Shown: one piece after another, positions 20,719-31,097 of the stretch
Numbering within the stretch: the first letter of the stretch is position 1
How the letters are laid out: each line of letters begins with the position of its first letter
Source of the DNA: Phytophthora sp. 'mugwort'
Taxonomy: Eukaryota; Oomycota; Peronosporomycetes; Peronosporales; Peronosporaceae
DNA: 64,000 nt
Direction: 5' to 3'
NCBI GenBank assembly: GCA_033558025.1
Contig: JAUCEF010000005.1
Span: 2,232,001-2,296,000, forward strand
Made by a program: the position numbers and the translations under genes
The notes under the pieces: model-generated
Seen by the model: only the letters and a program-made list of their open reading frames with translations
The model's database searches: none
What the model was told of the DNA's origin: nothing

Positions 20719-21353
20719 CCTGTGACTATAAATGCTCGGTCAAATATAAAATGTAGAGAGAAGAGTCGATACGTTTACACAGAGAAGGTACTGAGACGCC
20801 CATCCGTTCCGTAAAATGACCGCTCTCAATTTTAATCGGGGCTCCGACCAACTTCGTCAATATGAAAGCATGTGGAACGCAAAGGGCTCAAAATAAAGCC
20901 CAAAGCATGCCTGTGACGTGCTATGTTTTATGATCCTAGTTCCGGCTGTATCCAGTTTAACATGCAGGTTAAGTTTTGGCAAAATCCGTTCCGCTCTAAA
21001 TTTGAAACGGTGGTTTTGTTGTATTTTTACTGTAACTTTGCCGTTTTTAACGATTTTCGTGTGTTTGAAAAACGGGGACCAATAGGAGATCTTAACGCAT
21101 CGATTGTAGCCGTCCGGGGGCCAATAACTGGTCTAGGAAAAAAGTTGTGGTCCTCCATCTGATTTTCGATGCAAACTTTTCCACCTGGAGAAAGTATTTT
21201 ATTGACAATATGTGCCCACCTCAATATAACAGAATCAGAAGATAATATAATGTGACCCACCTCAGTTTGAGAGTATTTGTGTAAGCCATATATCGTTTAT
21301 CACCACATTTTTTTAAACGCACTTAGACGTTTCTAACTAGGACAGTAACAACC
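20719..21353. other. AT-rich spacer
   Basis: No gene is visible in these 635 bp. Two similar G-rich blocks, GGGGACCAATAGG (near 21074) and GGGGGCCAATAACTGG (near 21117), each contain an inverted CCAAT core and may be remnants of a repeat or CCAAT-type sites upstream of the Pcc1-like gene. Nothing else stands out. Confidence 0.35.
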
Positions 21354-21786
21354 ATGGCGAGCGCGACGCACCCGTTCGAATGGTACGCCCGCCGCCTACG
21401 CTGGTGGCGCAAGTCTGTCGAGTCTGTAGATAATCTAACGTGCTACTCACGCTGTCCGCACTTGACCGCCTCTCCGCAGCGATATTAACCTTCACTTCCC
21501 CGAGGCTGTGGACGCGCAATTCGTACTGCAAACGCTCGAGGTCGACGAAGAGCTACAGCCCGAGAAGATCCACCGCACGCTGACTGTCAAGGACACGGAG
21601 CTCCACGTGTACGTTTTGCATCTGTCTTGCCGACGTTTGTCTGCCGTTCGTTGATGCTGACTTGTGGCGGTGGTGCATTGTAGCCATTTCGAGGCCACGG
21701 AGATCCGACTGCTACGCGCCGCAGTGTCTTCCTTCTACGACATGAGCGTACTGACTGCCAGGACACTGCTGGAGTTCAAGGAGTGA
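21354..21786 (+). CDS. PCC1: KEOPS/EKC complex subunit Pcc1 (LAGE3/CTAG family)
   Basis: Three small exons, 21354-21382, 21480-21608 and 21684-21786, join in phase across introns of 97 bp (GTACGC...CGCAG) and 75 bp (GTACGT...TGTAG) to give 86 aa. The product has the Pcc1 pattern: an N-terminal strand ending INLHFPEAVDA, a V-D-E-E-L-Q-P helix cap, a K-D-T-E-L strand, the conserved E-I-R-L-L-R-A-A-V-S-S-F-Y-D segment, and a last helix ending R-T-L-L-E-F. Pcc1 is the small dimerising subunit of the KEOPS complex that makes N6-threonylcarbamoyladenosine at position 37 of ANN-decoding tRNAs, and in yeast it also affects transcription and telomeres. No exon exceeds 43 codons, so the gene is invisible to simple frame scans. 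Length and conserved core match the family. Confidence 0.85.
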
Positions 21787-22287
21787 GTGGGTCGATGAGA
21801 ACGAAATATAGCGCTTCATTTTGACGTTTTGGGGCTCGGTGGTCTTGCGCCGCCGACAGATTTCACTGTCGACATCACCGTTATGATGGTTGCAGCGCAC
21901 TTATGAAATGATATGCTTTAGTTGTGACTTTTTTTTTAACTGCCAGAGGCTATGCCATGGAGTTGCACGCTCGGTAGCTGGGGGATTGAGAAAACCGCCG
22001 GTTGACGATTCAATTGAGAGAGAGAAAAATGTGAGCAGCAATCTTTTACCATGCGCGGATTAGAGAGGAATACATTGTCTATTTATCTTTACAATATACG
22101 AGATGTCAGGGATTTCCTAAGCCCGTTAGCAACGCCGGTGTCTGTAGCCGATCCGGCGGTTTGTATATGGCACACCACTGCCCGTGGGGCTTCTGATAAT
22201 TATCTGCGTGCCTTAATCTTCGTATGCGGGGCCGCCTTCTTTCCCATGTCGCCAGCATTTATAATGCGCGGATTGCAGTTTAATGGC
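21787..22287. other. Spacer before the piggyBac relic
   Basis: No convincing gene. A + strand open stretch from 22051 runs into the transposon's left end and shows no motif. The string ATGCGCGGATT occurs at 22050 and again at 22265, which may mark an old duplication or repeat fragment. Confidence 0.4.
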
Positions 22288-22321
22288 TTAACCCCTTGCA
22301 CGCAGACGGTCGGAAAATGGC

Positions 22322-22346
22322 CTTATGCTGTTCAGAACAGCATAAG
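22322..22346. repeat. Left subterminal palindrome of the piggyBac element
   Basis: A 25-bp perfect palindrome with 12-bp arms and a single central base, identical to the copy at 23965-23989. Such subterminal repeats commonly serve as transposase binding sites in piggyBac-like elements. That role is inferred here from position and symmetry. Confidence 0.85.
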
Positions 22347-22682
22347 AACCACTTAAATTCACTATGCATCGAAATCCGCAAAAGAGTATCATCGTCCCTT
22401 CCCACAAGTTAGCCTAATCCGATTGGTCCACGTGTCCAAAACTCAAGATTCCATTGGCTGGAATAAAAGCTGGGTTAAAGTACCGCGGATAAGCGCGGGC
22501 TCCAGATTTTTACAAAAATAAATCGGTTCCCCCCCCCCCCTCCTGCTTTCCCGCCAAGCCACTCATTCGTGAATTTCTTCGGCTAAGGAGCAAGCGAGAT
22601 GGATTTCAAGGACGTTGTGCATGTCAGCTATTGTAACCGCTGTTTGCTTTGTATGTATGCTGTAGCACGAACTATGTAAAGC

Positions 22683-23583
22683 CTGCTGCAATATCAAGGC
22701 CGTCGGCTCGTGGTTGGAGATCGCTATTACTTTTTAATTCCACTCGCACAGCAACTGCACACGATGGGTTTCAATTACGTTGGCACCATGCAGCTGAGCA
22801 GAAAAGGCTGGTGTGACCAGATAAACTACCTGAGGGCGAAGCGACAAACCGGCACTCCGAGGGGTTCTTTCAAAATGGCGTTGGCAAGGTCCGACCCTGG
22901 TCTGGTGAGTTTGATGTGGACCGACACCATGGTCGTCTACTTCCTGGCTTCTCACGTTGGCGCCGAGGCTACTACGGTGCGTCGACGGGAGCGCAGGGGG
23001 CCGCCGAGTGATGTACCCAGCGCTGGGCTCGTCGCCGAACACCAACGCTATATGGGGGGCGTTGACCGGCATGACCAGCTTCGACTTCAGTCCTATTCGA
23101 TGCAGATGTCGATAAGGTAAAGTGGATGGTGCTATGCTGACATGGTGTGACTATAATTGCTATGCTGCCAATGTCGACAGGTTCAGCAAATACTACAAGG
23201 GCCTGTTCCTAAGGCTAGCGGATATGACCATGGTGAATGTGTACATTGAAGAATCAGCAGCGTTCTGGATGCAGCGGAGCGACCTGCTGCACAGTCAAGC
23301 GCGCACGGGCTGACAGAGACGACGGACTATCGGATGAATTAAGGCGTCCAGCGCCTGAGGCAGCGGCAATGCAAGGTATGCTCGTTCTATAAGCCCGAGG
23401 AGAAGAAGAGAGGAGGCACGTCAACGTTCTACTGCCCCGCGTGTTCGCACGGCAAGCATGGGCCGTTGACGCTTTGCAACAAAGTCCGTGGCCACCCGAA
23501 CAACGAGACATTCACGTGCTCGCAGATCTGGCACATGGTGTGGCAGAACGGCGAGTTTGCGCCCACGGCCAGCCGAATCTGAG
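22683..23583 (+). pseudogene. PiggyBac transposase remnant (PGBD, DDE_Tnp_1_7 type)
   Basis: The piece at 22710-23120 has the domain texture of piggyBac transposases: a G-F-N-Y-V-G-T motif, a W-T-D-T-M-V-V-Y-F-L strand, and the motif MGGVDRHDQL, which corresponds to the late catalytic Asp region of the family. A second frame (23122-23313) continues with Y-Y-K-G-L-F-L-R. A third frame after a TAA at 23340-23342 encodes a Cys/His-rich C-terminus with C-x2-C, C-x2-C and H spacing, ending at the TGA of 23581-23583. The N-terminal half with the first two catalytic Asp residues is missing, and there are at least two frame breaks. It is non-functional. Confidence 0.85.
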
Positions 23584-23964
23584 ACAGGGCTGTAGCTGCA
23601 GAGTAGGGTTTCGGATCAGAGAGAGTGATGCAAGCTGCAGAATAGGTAATCGAATGCATTTGAGCCCTTCATTGCTTCGTGCAGCGTCGTCTCGTTAGCT
23701 ATGCCGGCTTCGCCTTCTTGCGCGGTGTGTATCCTGAATGACACGATGTGGCGGTCGCGCCCCGCACCTGCACTCCCTCTGGCATCCTTCCGCCCGGATT
23801 CCAAAATTCTGGATTTTTAGTACTCTTTAGATTGGCTCTAGTCGACGTGTCGCACGACGCATCCTCTTTGCGGGAATTATTACCCGGGACCTTAGCACCA
23901 AGTCGTGCGCAAAAGGTCCAAATAACTATTTGTCTAGAATGCCATATTTTAACTCATACGATTC

Positions 23965-23989
23965 CTTATGCTGTTCAGAACAGCATAAG
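23965..23989. repeat. Right subterminal palindrome of the piggyBac element
   Basis: Identical in all 25 bases to the palindrome near the left end, 44 bp inside the right terminus. Identity of both copies in an otherwise degraded element fits recent origin or a requirement for both as binding sites when the element moved. Confidence 0.85.
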
Positions 23990-24070
23990 ACGTTCTTTAA
24001 TCACGTCCTTGTCACCCCTCCGCGTGCTAGGGGTTAAGAGGCTCAGGCAGCAAGAGCCCGTGCAGACTGC

Positions 24071-26216
24071 TACCGTCTTACCTCGTACCAGTCGCCTAGG
24101 CGTTCAAATAGAGTATACCGCCTAGTGAGCGCTCTATTTGAATAGAACGTCTAAGCGTTGTATTAGTGTGAAACAACGAAAGTTTGATGAACGAGGAAGC
24201 ATGTCAATATTCATTTACGTTACGCTTACCTATCAACGTGCAACGTATAGAGCGGGCCAATGCGAGCAATGCATATCGATTGAGTGGCACCAAGAACACT
24301 GTACAGGTACGTAGAAGTCACCTTACAGTTGTCATCGAGCGTTTCCATCTCGATGTTGCAGCAGCAAACAACTCCAGCTCACCAAAGTCTGACTTATCGT
24401 TTTCGATAGATGCTATGTGCTCGCCATCGAGAATCCCATCTAGATCATCAAGTCCAAGCATATACTCCGTCAAGAGCGAAAGGTAATCTGGAATTGAGTT
24501 CGCGAGACTGAAGCGAAGGCAGCAAAACAGACTAGAGTTTATCTCTTCCGGAATATACCAAAACGGCGGGCTAATACAGAGCTCCTCGCGACCGTCATCG
24601 TAGCCAATCAAAGATTCGTATTTCTTATGCCATTCATCCAAGTCAAATACTCGAATCCAGGAGCTCACGCAATGGTGCGTGGAGGCCCTGCACATCGAAT
24701 GCCTGATGGGTTACCAGTCCGCACAATCGGAAGGCATTGCTTGTTCTCTCTGCGTCTTGAGATTTAATCCAGTCGATTACCCATTGCGAAACCGTTATGT
24801 AATGAGGAACTTTTGGGTTGCCCTGTTTTGTTTGCAGCTTTCGGTCTTCTAGAGCCTCGGAAATGTAATTATCAAATTTACCGCTGTAGAAAGCTTGAAA
24901 ACTTCTGTTCACAGCCACGTCGAGAGGTTGGTGGAGATTCGTCCGGTTAGGTGGGACCAACAACACGAAAATGTTGTAGCGTCGCAAGGTCCCCTTGTTA
25001 AGCAAGTTGACGTGACATCCGTACGAATCGATAATGGACAGTACGGGTTCCCGATAAAACCGTTGTCTCAGGACGACTGTAGATAACAGCTGCAGCATGC
25101 TCCAATAGGATTTTGTCGTTCCACATACCAGTCGGATTTACGTCTATCATGATCTCTTTCTCGAGACCTCCAAGGGCTGGTCTGTTTATTAACTTTGAAA
25201 ATAAAAAATGAGGTTTCAGAAACTCTCCCTCGACGGTGATGGAACGTGGCTGTGAAACGCTTATGACTGCTTCCCCTTTTCCGTAAGAGAACCTCTCGAA
25301 GGCCGCGTGTAGCATTCGTTGATTTAGGTTCTGTTTCAAAGTATCGGGAACCTGATCCATATTGATGATGTTGGAGGGATCAATTTTATGCTCATCAATC
25401 AACCGTTGCGCCTTCTGAATAAATTCAAGACACACAGCCTTCGCATCGGCTGGAAGGGTTCTGGTGGTAGTTTGCCTATTCGATACGAGGTTGTACGTCT
25501 TCTTGAAATTATTCAGCCAGCTAGACGATTCGTGAAAGCTTCCGTACTGCGAAAATCCGCCCGTTGCGAGGCCACGACTTAAATTCAAGGCTTGCAATTT
25601 GATGAACTTGTCTTTGACCCGCAAACCATTTTTGTTTCTGATCACAACCCATCTATGCAGTCGTTGCTCCAGGTCCTGGTATTGAGGCTTACGCCCAGCA
25701 CCCGGAAACCTACGCATCATGCGTGTTGATAGGTTGCGGTCCTTTGCAGCGGCCTTCAGCTCCGATTCCTTCTTGTGCCAATCCTGACAATGGAGGCTGA
25801 CGATAGCTTGAACTTCTTGGCTAGAGCCTGAAAACCGTAGCCTGGCACATTCGGTTTGTATTCATTGAGAACCGTGCGCTTAAAGTCGAGGGTATAGCTG
25901 TTGCGTTTCTTAGGTTACATGGTTCGGCGGCTAAACGACCGCCCCTGTGGGAGACTATTTGTGAAATGGGGGCAATAAGTACTCTGCACCTCTACAGTAA
26001 CAAGTGGTTGGTAGGCCGCGAAGTGAGGAGGCCTACTACCACTGAAACCCGGTAACACGGTTGGCGCCGGCGGGATCAGCAACATATGCGAAAGGCAGCA
26101 TGTGTTCAGGTAGCCGTTCTATTTTACTATGCGCTTAAATTGAGGGGCTATTGAAAATTGTTTGGTCCTCTGCCTTGAAATTAATGCCTAGGCGTCTGGT
26201 ACGAGGTAAGACGGTA
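24071..26216 (-). mobile_element. Pogo/Tigger-like (Tc1-mariner superfamily) transposon relic
   Basis: The 32-bp segments 24070-24101 and 26186-26217 are inverted copies with one mismatch. They start CTACCGTCTTACC and include GCCTAGGC near the inner end. TA at 24071-24072 and 26215-26216 would be the TA target duplication of this superfamily, giving an element of 24073-26214 (2.14 kb). Inside the left end a further 11-bp inverted pair, TTCAAATAGAG at 24103-24113 and its complement at 24132-24142, could form a hairpin. The - strand encodes a broken pogo-like transposase. The element lies only 33 bp from the piggyBac relic's right TTAA. Confidence 0.88.
24318..25920 (-). pseudogene. Pogo/Tigger-type DDE transposase, broken
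   Basis: Read on the - strand. A Met codon at 25920-25918 is followed directly by an in-frame TAA. Then comes an HTH-like N-terminus (near 25908-25800, with YTLDFKR and ALAKKFK), a shift near 25790, and a long piece at 25720-24998 with a CENP-B-type helix motif S-S-W-L-N-N-F-K-K. The DDE core keeps I-I-N-M-D-Q (first Asp), then after a frameshift around 25080 [10 protein letters not shown] (second Asp) and L-H-Q-P-L-D (third Asp). So the catalytic Asp residues survive but the frame does not. A tail in another frame reaches 24318. Three or more breaks and the blocked start make it dead. Confidence 0.85.
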
Positions 26217-26217
26217 G

Positions 26218-27572
26218 TGTTGGACCTTCCAATATTCAGCTAGTCGCATAAGGAAAATATTCAATTTGGCGTCTTCAAGCCTGAAACAAGAAGAGCTCCA
26301 GTCATCATGGTTCATCGAGCAGGCTGCATCGATGGCGGCCGCGATAAGTCTCCAAGCGAAAATGTTGAATCACGGATAGCAAGCAGTTGGGAAGCTCAAT
26401 GTAAGGCACAACTCTTCGCCTGTGGAATACTTGTATATTGGTTGTAGTTGTCACAACCACACATAGAAGACATATATCCATGCAGGTAATACAACTAAAA
26501 GGTTGGTTGTACGACTGAAAGGCTGGATTTGCTGCTTGTCGGCGAAGAAGCAGCAAAAATGAGCAATACTCACGACTTCGAGCCGAGGATGTGGGTTTCG
26601 ATTACTCTACGCTGTAGCTCGGGCTCTGTACTTGCTCCCTCCCTGTTGCTGTTACATGGTGAGACCATAGGACAAATCCAAGGCCTCGCTGCGTTGCTTT
26701 GAGGCAGTACAAAAAACTATTTTCCGCCCTCGTTGTCCACAGCATTAATCTTTGCTTACATGGAGCTCGATGACGTCGTGCGCGTAGCCTCCGTGCACTA
26801 TGTGGCGGCCGTTTCCTCGTGCTGCCAAGCGGAATGTACCGCACCATTTCTCCGGACGCAAGGCGAATCCTGCCAGCGTGGCTAGCCAGTGAACCCCACG
26901 GAGCCAACGGCTCATCTCACAACTCAACTTTTACAGTTACTGCAATGTACTTCCCCGCTACAGCTGAGATGGGGACTGGGATACCGCTGGTATCTAAGGT
27001 AAATTACCATCGGTTTAGGACCCGATGGCAGCGTCATGGTCTGAGTGGAACTATATGTACGAGCCAAAACCGAGTGCACTGGCAGTCGACCGGATGGTGT
27101 GGACGCGTGGAGCGTCGGTGACCACGTGTTCAGGCGCAGAGGACGCGTATTCCGCGGTCAGGAGGACCGGAACCTTCGAGATTCGACCTACTGGTAACAA
27201 CAAAAAGCAAGCTAAATCCGGAGGCAATCGTTAACCCACGTGGGTCGAATGCGTTTGAGATGACGAGCCTCTCAGGCTTTCCGAGTCCATCGGTCAACAG
27301 GCGCAGGACTTGACTCTAAATAGAGATTGTACCGTTTCTAGCGTGCAAGTTGTCGGCAACTTGTGTGTCACCGAGACGATGACAAGTGACATAGCCAGCC
27401 GTCGAGCTGGTTTTCTGAACAGTCAAAGTTGCTGTGCCCAACGCTCTCTGTTTGTCCCTCTTGTGCTTATCCCAAAGTGGCAAACTCATTCATGTCCAGA
27501 GTGGCATTCGGGAATTTGCGCGCTGTCCATCGGAACTACAGAGTTCCCCGTTAACACTATCTACCGACCGAC
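26218..27572. other. Spacer, no recognised gene
   Basis: These 1.35 kb hold several overlapping short frames on both strands (for example 26602-26907 on - and 26819-27121 on +), but none shows a motif, an intron pattern or a good start context. It may contain decayed coding or repeat sequence. The last 100 to 200 bp should include the PX gene promoter. Confidence 0.4.
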
Positions 27573-28475
27573 ATGCCCGCTCTGCTCGTCGACGACTTGG
27601 TTCTGGACCGCCGCCAGCTCGTGGAGCGTCATGTGGACGACTGTTTCGCACACCACCGCCCCGTGTCCTTCGACGACTCGTTAAGGCGCTCCTCCCACAC
27701 GTTGCGCGACCGCAACTCTATGCCGGCAGAAGTTCTACGTGTGTCGTCGGACCTCGGGTCGTCGCAGCTCTCGAGCTTCGGCTTCATCCCTGGACACGAG
27801 GTCATTGAAACCAGCGTTCGCTTCTTGGGCGTCACCCGCGTGGACAAGCACTGCGAGTTCAAGTTGCACGTGGACACGGGCAAGGAGCAGTTCGTCCTGC
27901 AGAAACGCTACTCGCAGTTCCGTGACCTGCGTCAACAGTTGCTGCTCGACAGCAAGACGGCAGGTGCTACAGGCGAGAAGGGACGGCGAGGCGAGTGCCG
28001 CAATGGAGTCTGCGTCCAGCTCGCCCAACAGCTCACCGCGCTCAAGTTCCCACGCCGCAAGATCAAGTTCCAAATGCACCGAGATAGCGACATTAAAACC
28101 GCGAGGGAACGACAGGCCCAGCTGCAGTACTTTGTCGAGTTGATGCTTGCCGTATACCGCACAGCCCCCAAGCGCCAGGTGCGCTGCTGCGTCAACACGC
28201 AGTGCCGTGTGCTCACGGCGATCCGATCGTTTCTGGATATTAAAGACTTGGGCGACGACCTGCCCGACTGGAAGTCTGCCAGTAATGGCACGACCAGTGG
28301 GGACGAAGTTCCGATCCTGGACACGCCGCCTTCCACGGCATCGAATCTGTCGCCATTGAGCAAGGAAGCAGACGAAGCTGCGACATTGAATGAATCTCCG
28401 ATTCAACGCACCACGTCAGCTATGTGTCTGGAGGATCTTTACACAATCACAGAAGACCTCGAGCACGCCCACTAA
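27573..28475 (+). CDS. PX-domain protein
   Basis: Single-exon gene of 300 aa. A phox-homology domain spans about residues 78-220. It opens with strands around R-F-L-G-V-T-R-V-D-K and F-K-L-H-V-D, followed by the signature RYSQFRDLR beginning at Arg112, the Arg/Tyr that contacts phosphatidylinositol 3-phosphate in classical PX domains. A Pro-containing loop ending F-P-R-R-K-I-K and then helices with R-Q-A-Q-L-Q-Y-F-V-E complete the fold. The loop between is longer than usual and Gly/Arg-rich. Residues 230-300 are acidic and Ser/Thr-rich, probably disordered. Such proteins are recruited to endosomal membranes. No second domain (BAR, kinase) is visible, so the partner or cargo is unknown. The gene converges with the cyclic-nucleotide-binding gene, whose stop lies 185 bp away. 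Confidence 0.87.
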   Translation: MPALLVDDLVLDRRQLVERHVDDCFAHHRPVSFDDSLRRSSHTLRDRNSMPAEVLRVSSDLGSSQLSSFGFIPGHEVIETSVRFLGVTRVDKHCEFKLHVDTGKEQFVLQKRYSQFRDLRQQLLLDSKTAGATGEKGRRGECRNGVCVQLAQQLTALKFPRRKIKFQMHRDSDIKTARERQAQLQYFVELMLAVYRTAPKRQVRCCVNTQCRVLTAIRSFLDIKDLGDDLPDWKSASNGTTSGDEVPILDTPPSTASNLSPLSKEADEAATLNESPIQRTTSAMCLEDLYTITEDLEHAH

Positions 28476-28659
28476 CGGCATCGACCGTCTTGCTCAAAAC
28501 AAGCAGCCAGCCACCTTCTGTACCGGTAGTAACTTATGAGCTCGGCCCAATGCGAATGCGTCTTAGTCAAGTCCACAGAAAGCCTAAGAAAGATGCAGCA
28601 AAAAAAGACTTAATATAATTAAACGTTCGCATTAAATTCAGCATGGTATAAACCTTCTC

Positions 28660-30874
28660 TTAGTGTTCAACGCCCTTCGTCTTGAAAAGTTCCACGATCA
28701 CCGTGGAGACTTTATCCTCCTCATTGCGTAGCCCACCCATGATCTGCGACGTCTTACCCCAGAGGACGTTGCTAACGAGCGTCTGCATCCACACGCTTCA
28801 ACTTAGAGGCCAGTGTCATCGTGAAACAACAGGGATTTACAAACGGTTACCTGTTCATTCTTGTTGTCCACGTGGGCCCGTCCATCCGGACTCGTGTTAT
28901 CGCCGCTTCCTGCCCGATGTCGTGCCCACTACGCAGCGGACCAAATACCAGAAACCAAGAACGTTAAACACTCTACTACAGATGAGCCCACTGTATCAAA
29001 ATCCATGAAGCACTTACACTGAGCCAACTACAGTCATATCCAGGTGAACGGCGTGGCGATGGCTTGAGTTGTTGTTTGTCAGTTAGTGGCTTTTGCGCTC
29101 GTCGTAACTGGCCAGAGGAAACGCCTGGGATCCCTCGTTCAGGTTGCGAAACTCTACTGGAAGTTGGTAATTTTGGCAGGCAAACGTTTGGCTCACGTGC
29201 TGAGCGACAAGCTCCAAGGTCTGGCCGTGGTCCCATGATGGGTATGTGTTGTTCCTCATGCCTAGTGAGAACGGAGCCCACTAACTCCTTTTTGTATTGG
29301 TTCCACTTGGTTTCCTGCTTCAAGTCCCGCATGACACTGGTTGTATCTGCGCGCGCAGAGAGACCAATAATTTCCTGGCGTAACAATTGCTCCGTGGTAG
29401 CATCTTTGAGTACAAGTTGTCGGAAGTCCACGCGGTCCACGCGGTATAGGATGGCCGAGGGTGAAGCCACGAGCACAGAAAACACCGCGTTGGCCACACC
29501 CAGGATTGCCTCGTAGAAACCAAAATAATGTTGGCTTTACATCGTAAAAACATCGTTTGTGTTGAGTACAGCACATCAATAATATTTGTTCACTTGTCAT
29601 CATTACCTGCACACTGTAGATATTTCAACGAAGCGTGGTTGCTTGCAATCGTGTTGTTTGTTTTTCTGTTCGAGAGTCAAGTAGCGCTTGACAAGCCTGC
29701 ACTCACCATGGTAAATGAAGTAGAAATTATCTACTCGATTGCAGAGTGAGCAAATACCCATCAAACCAATAGCAAGCAGAAAAAACACTATTCAGCTGTC
29801 CGTACTCGCAGGTTCACCCTCAACGACGACGACATCGTTGTATGTGTGCTGGATCTTCTCCATTCGGTCACACAGTTTTAAAATTCCTTCGTCTTCCCAA
29901 TGATCTAAGCACGCTACACCAGCCAAGAACGTCATTTTCTCGCTGACAACATAGTGACAAGAACCACACATAGTTTAGCTTGGACTATGAGGTGCTCATG
30001 ACAACAGATCAACACATACCGGAGTTCTCGCGACAGGTTGCACGCCCTCAGCGCCATGAACGTATCACAATCTATCTGCATGAGCAATGTCGTCTCCGTG
30101 GCCACCATCGAAGCTGTGCGTTGCTGCTCTTCAAGAAGCAGACCGACATCGCCAAACACCTCGAGCGGCTTCATCGTTCGGACGACGTATGTAGCATCAT
30201 GCGCCATATTCAACTTCCCACCGGGATTCAGGAAGCTCGAGTGCACGCGAGCGCGATTCATGATCTCCTCGAACTCGTTCAGCGTGGGGGCTGCCATACG
30301 TGAAAAGTCCATGACCACACTCATGGTACCGTACATGATGCAGTAGAAGGCATCGGCACGGTCACCAATCCGAAAGAGGGCGTCTCCATCCTCGAGTTCG
30401 ATCCCTTTGGCCGCCTTCAAGAACCGCAGTCGGTCTCTCGACGGTAGCTCACGGAAGTACTTGACGCGATGAACTGTACAGACAGACATCGTCAGTAAAA
30501 AATAAAAATAGAATAAAGTTAAGAAACGAAAGCAATTCTAGGATCGACTCGGCAGCCTCACTAAATTTGTCAAGAAACTCGTAGTCTGTCTTGCACCTCG
30601 CAGCCTCGGACAGCAGCAGAATTCGTCTCAAGTTGGTCTGCACATCCGGTAGCTCGTGGTTGGGCTGCTCCAGCCAGCTCGCCCTCTTCGACAGCCTGTA
30701 CAGGGATATTGGTTTTAGTAGGCAAAACCAATGCCTGATAATTCATGCAACACACACATTTTTGTTTTAAGTGGTAAATTCTCGACAGAGGTATGAAGCC
30801 ATTTCTAAAAATGGCAACGATCCAGTATGGTGTGTGTACACCACGAAATGTGCACCACGCTGCATCCCCGCCAT
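28660..30874 (-). CDS. Protein with tandem cyclic-nucleotide-binding domains, no kinase
   Basis: Eight exons join in phase: 30874-30840 (start inferred), 30695-30562, 30473-30020, 29942-29806, 29730-29615, 29509-29018, 28928-28851 and 28782-28660, giving about 522 aa. The first cNMP-binding domain lies in exon 3. It has a D-R-L-R-F-L-K-A helix, G-D-R-A-D-A-F-Y-C-I, and a phosphate-binding-cassette-like F-G-D-V-G-L-L-x6-R-T-A. A second, weaker copy in exons 4-6 has V-V-V-E-G-E-P and F-Y-F-I-Y-H-G-E. The rest is low-complexity, with a short C-terminal helix. This arrangement recalls PKA regulatory subunits, but no kinase, membrane or GAF part is present and no inhibitor sequence is obvious. The first exon and the 29615 donor (GTGTGC) are the weakest points. 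The start lies 223 bp from the divergent bromodomain gene. Confidence 0.7.
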
Positions 30875-31097
30875 AGTTGATACACTAGCAAATAAACTTT
30901 GTTTTAAGGTTCGAAAGGTGAGGGCGCAACACTGGCGCACCTGCCGTCAGTTCATGCTTGTGCTCGCGCTCTCCCTGCGCTCGACCACTCAGTCAAGCAC
31001 CGTGCTCCACATATTTCTCTATCTCACGTACCTGTTCATACCATTTTCTCGCAGATAGTAGCTCTATCGCCGTCAAATTCCCATTTGAAACAACACA
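30875..31097. promoter_or_regulatory. Short divergent promoter region
   Basis: Only 223 bp separate the inferred start of the cyclic-nucleotide-binding gene (-) from the start of the bromodomain gene (+), so both promoters must lie here or overlap the genes. I see CT-rich initiator-like tracts (near 30995-31055) but no certain core element. Confidence 0.4.

Larger units (their letters stand above)
22288..24037 (+). mobile_element. PiggyBac-type DNA transposon relic with TTAA sites and inverted ends
   Basis: The element is bounded by TTAA at 22288-22291 and 24034-24037, the target site of piggyBac transposons. Its ends are inverted copies: the left begins CCCCTTGCACGC (22292) and the right, read on the - strand from 24033, begins CCCCTAGCACGC. 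Just inside both ends is the same 25-bp palindrome (22322-22346 and 23965-23989), with arms CTTATGCTGTTC around a single central A, 30 and 44 bp from the termini. The internal transposase is truncated and broken. At about 1.74 kb the element is well under full length, so it is an internally deleted, non-autonomous relic. Confidence 0.9.
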
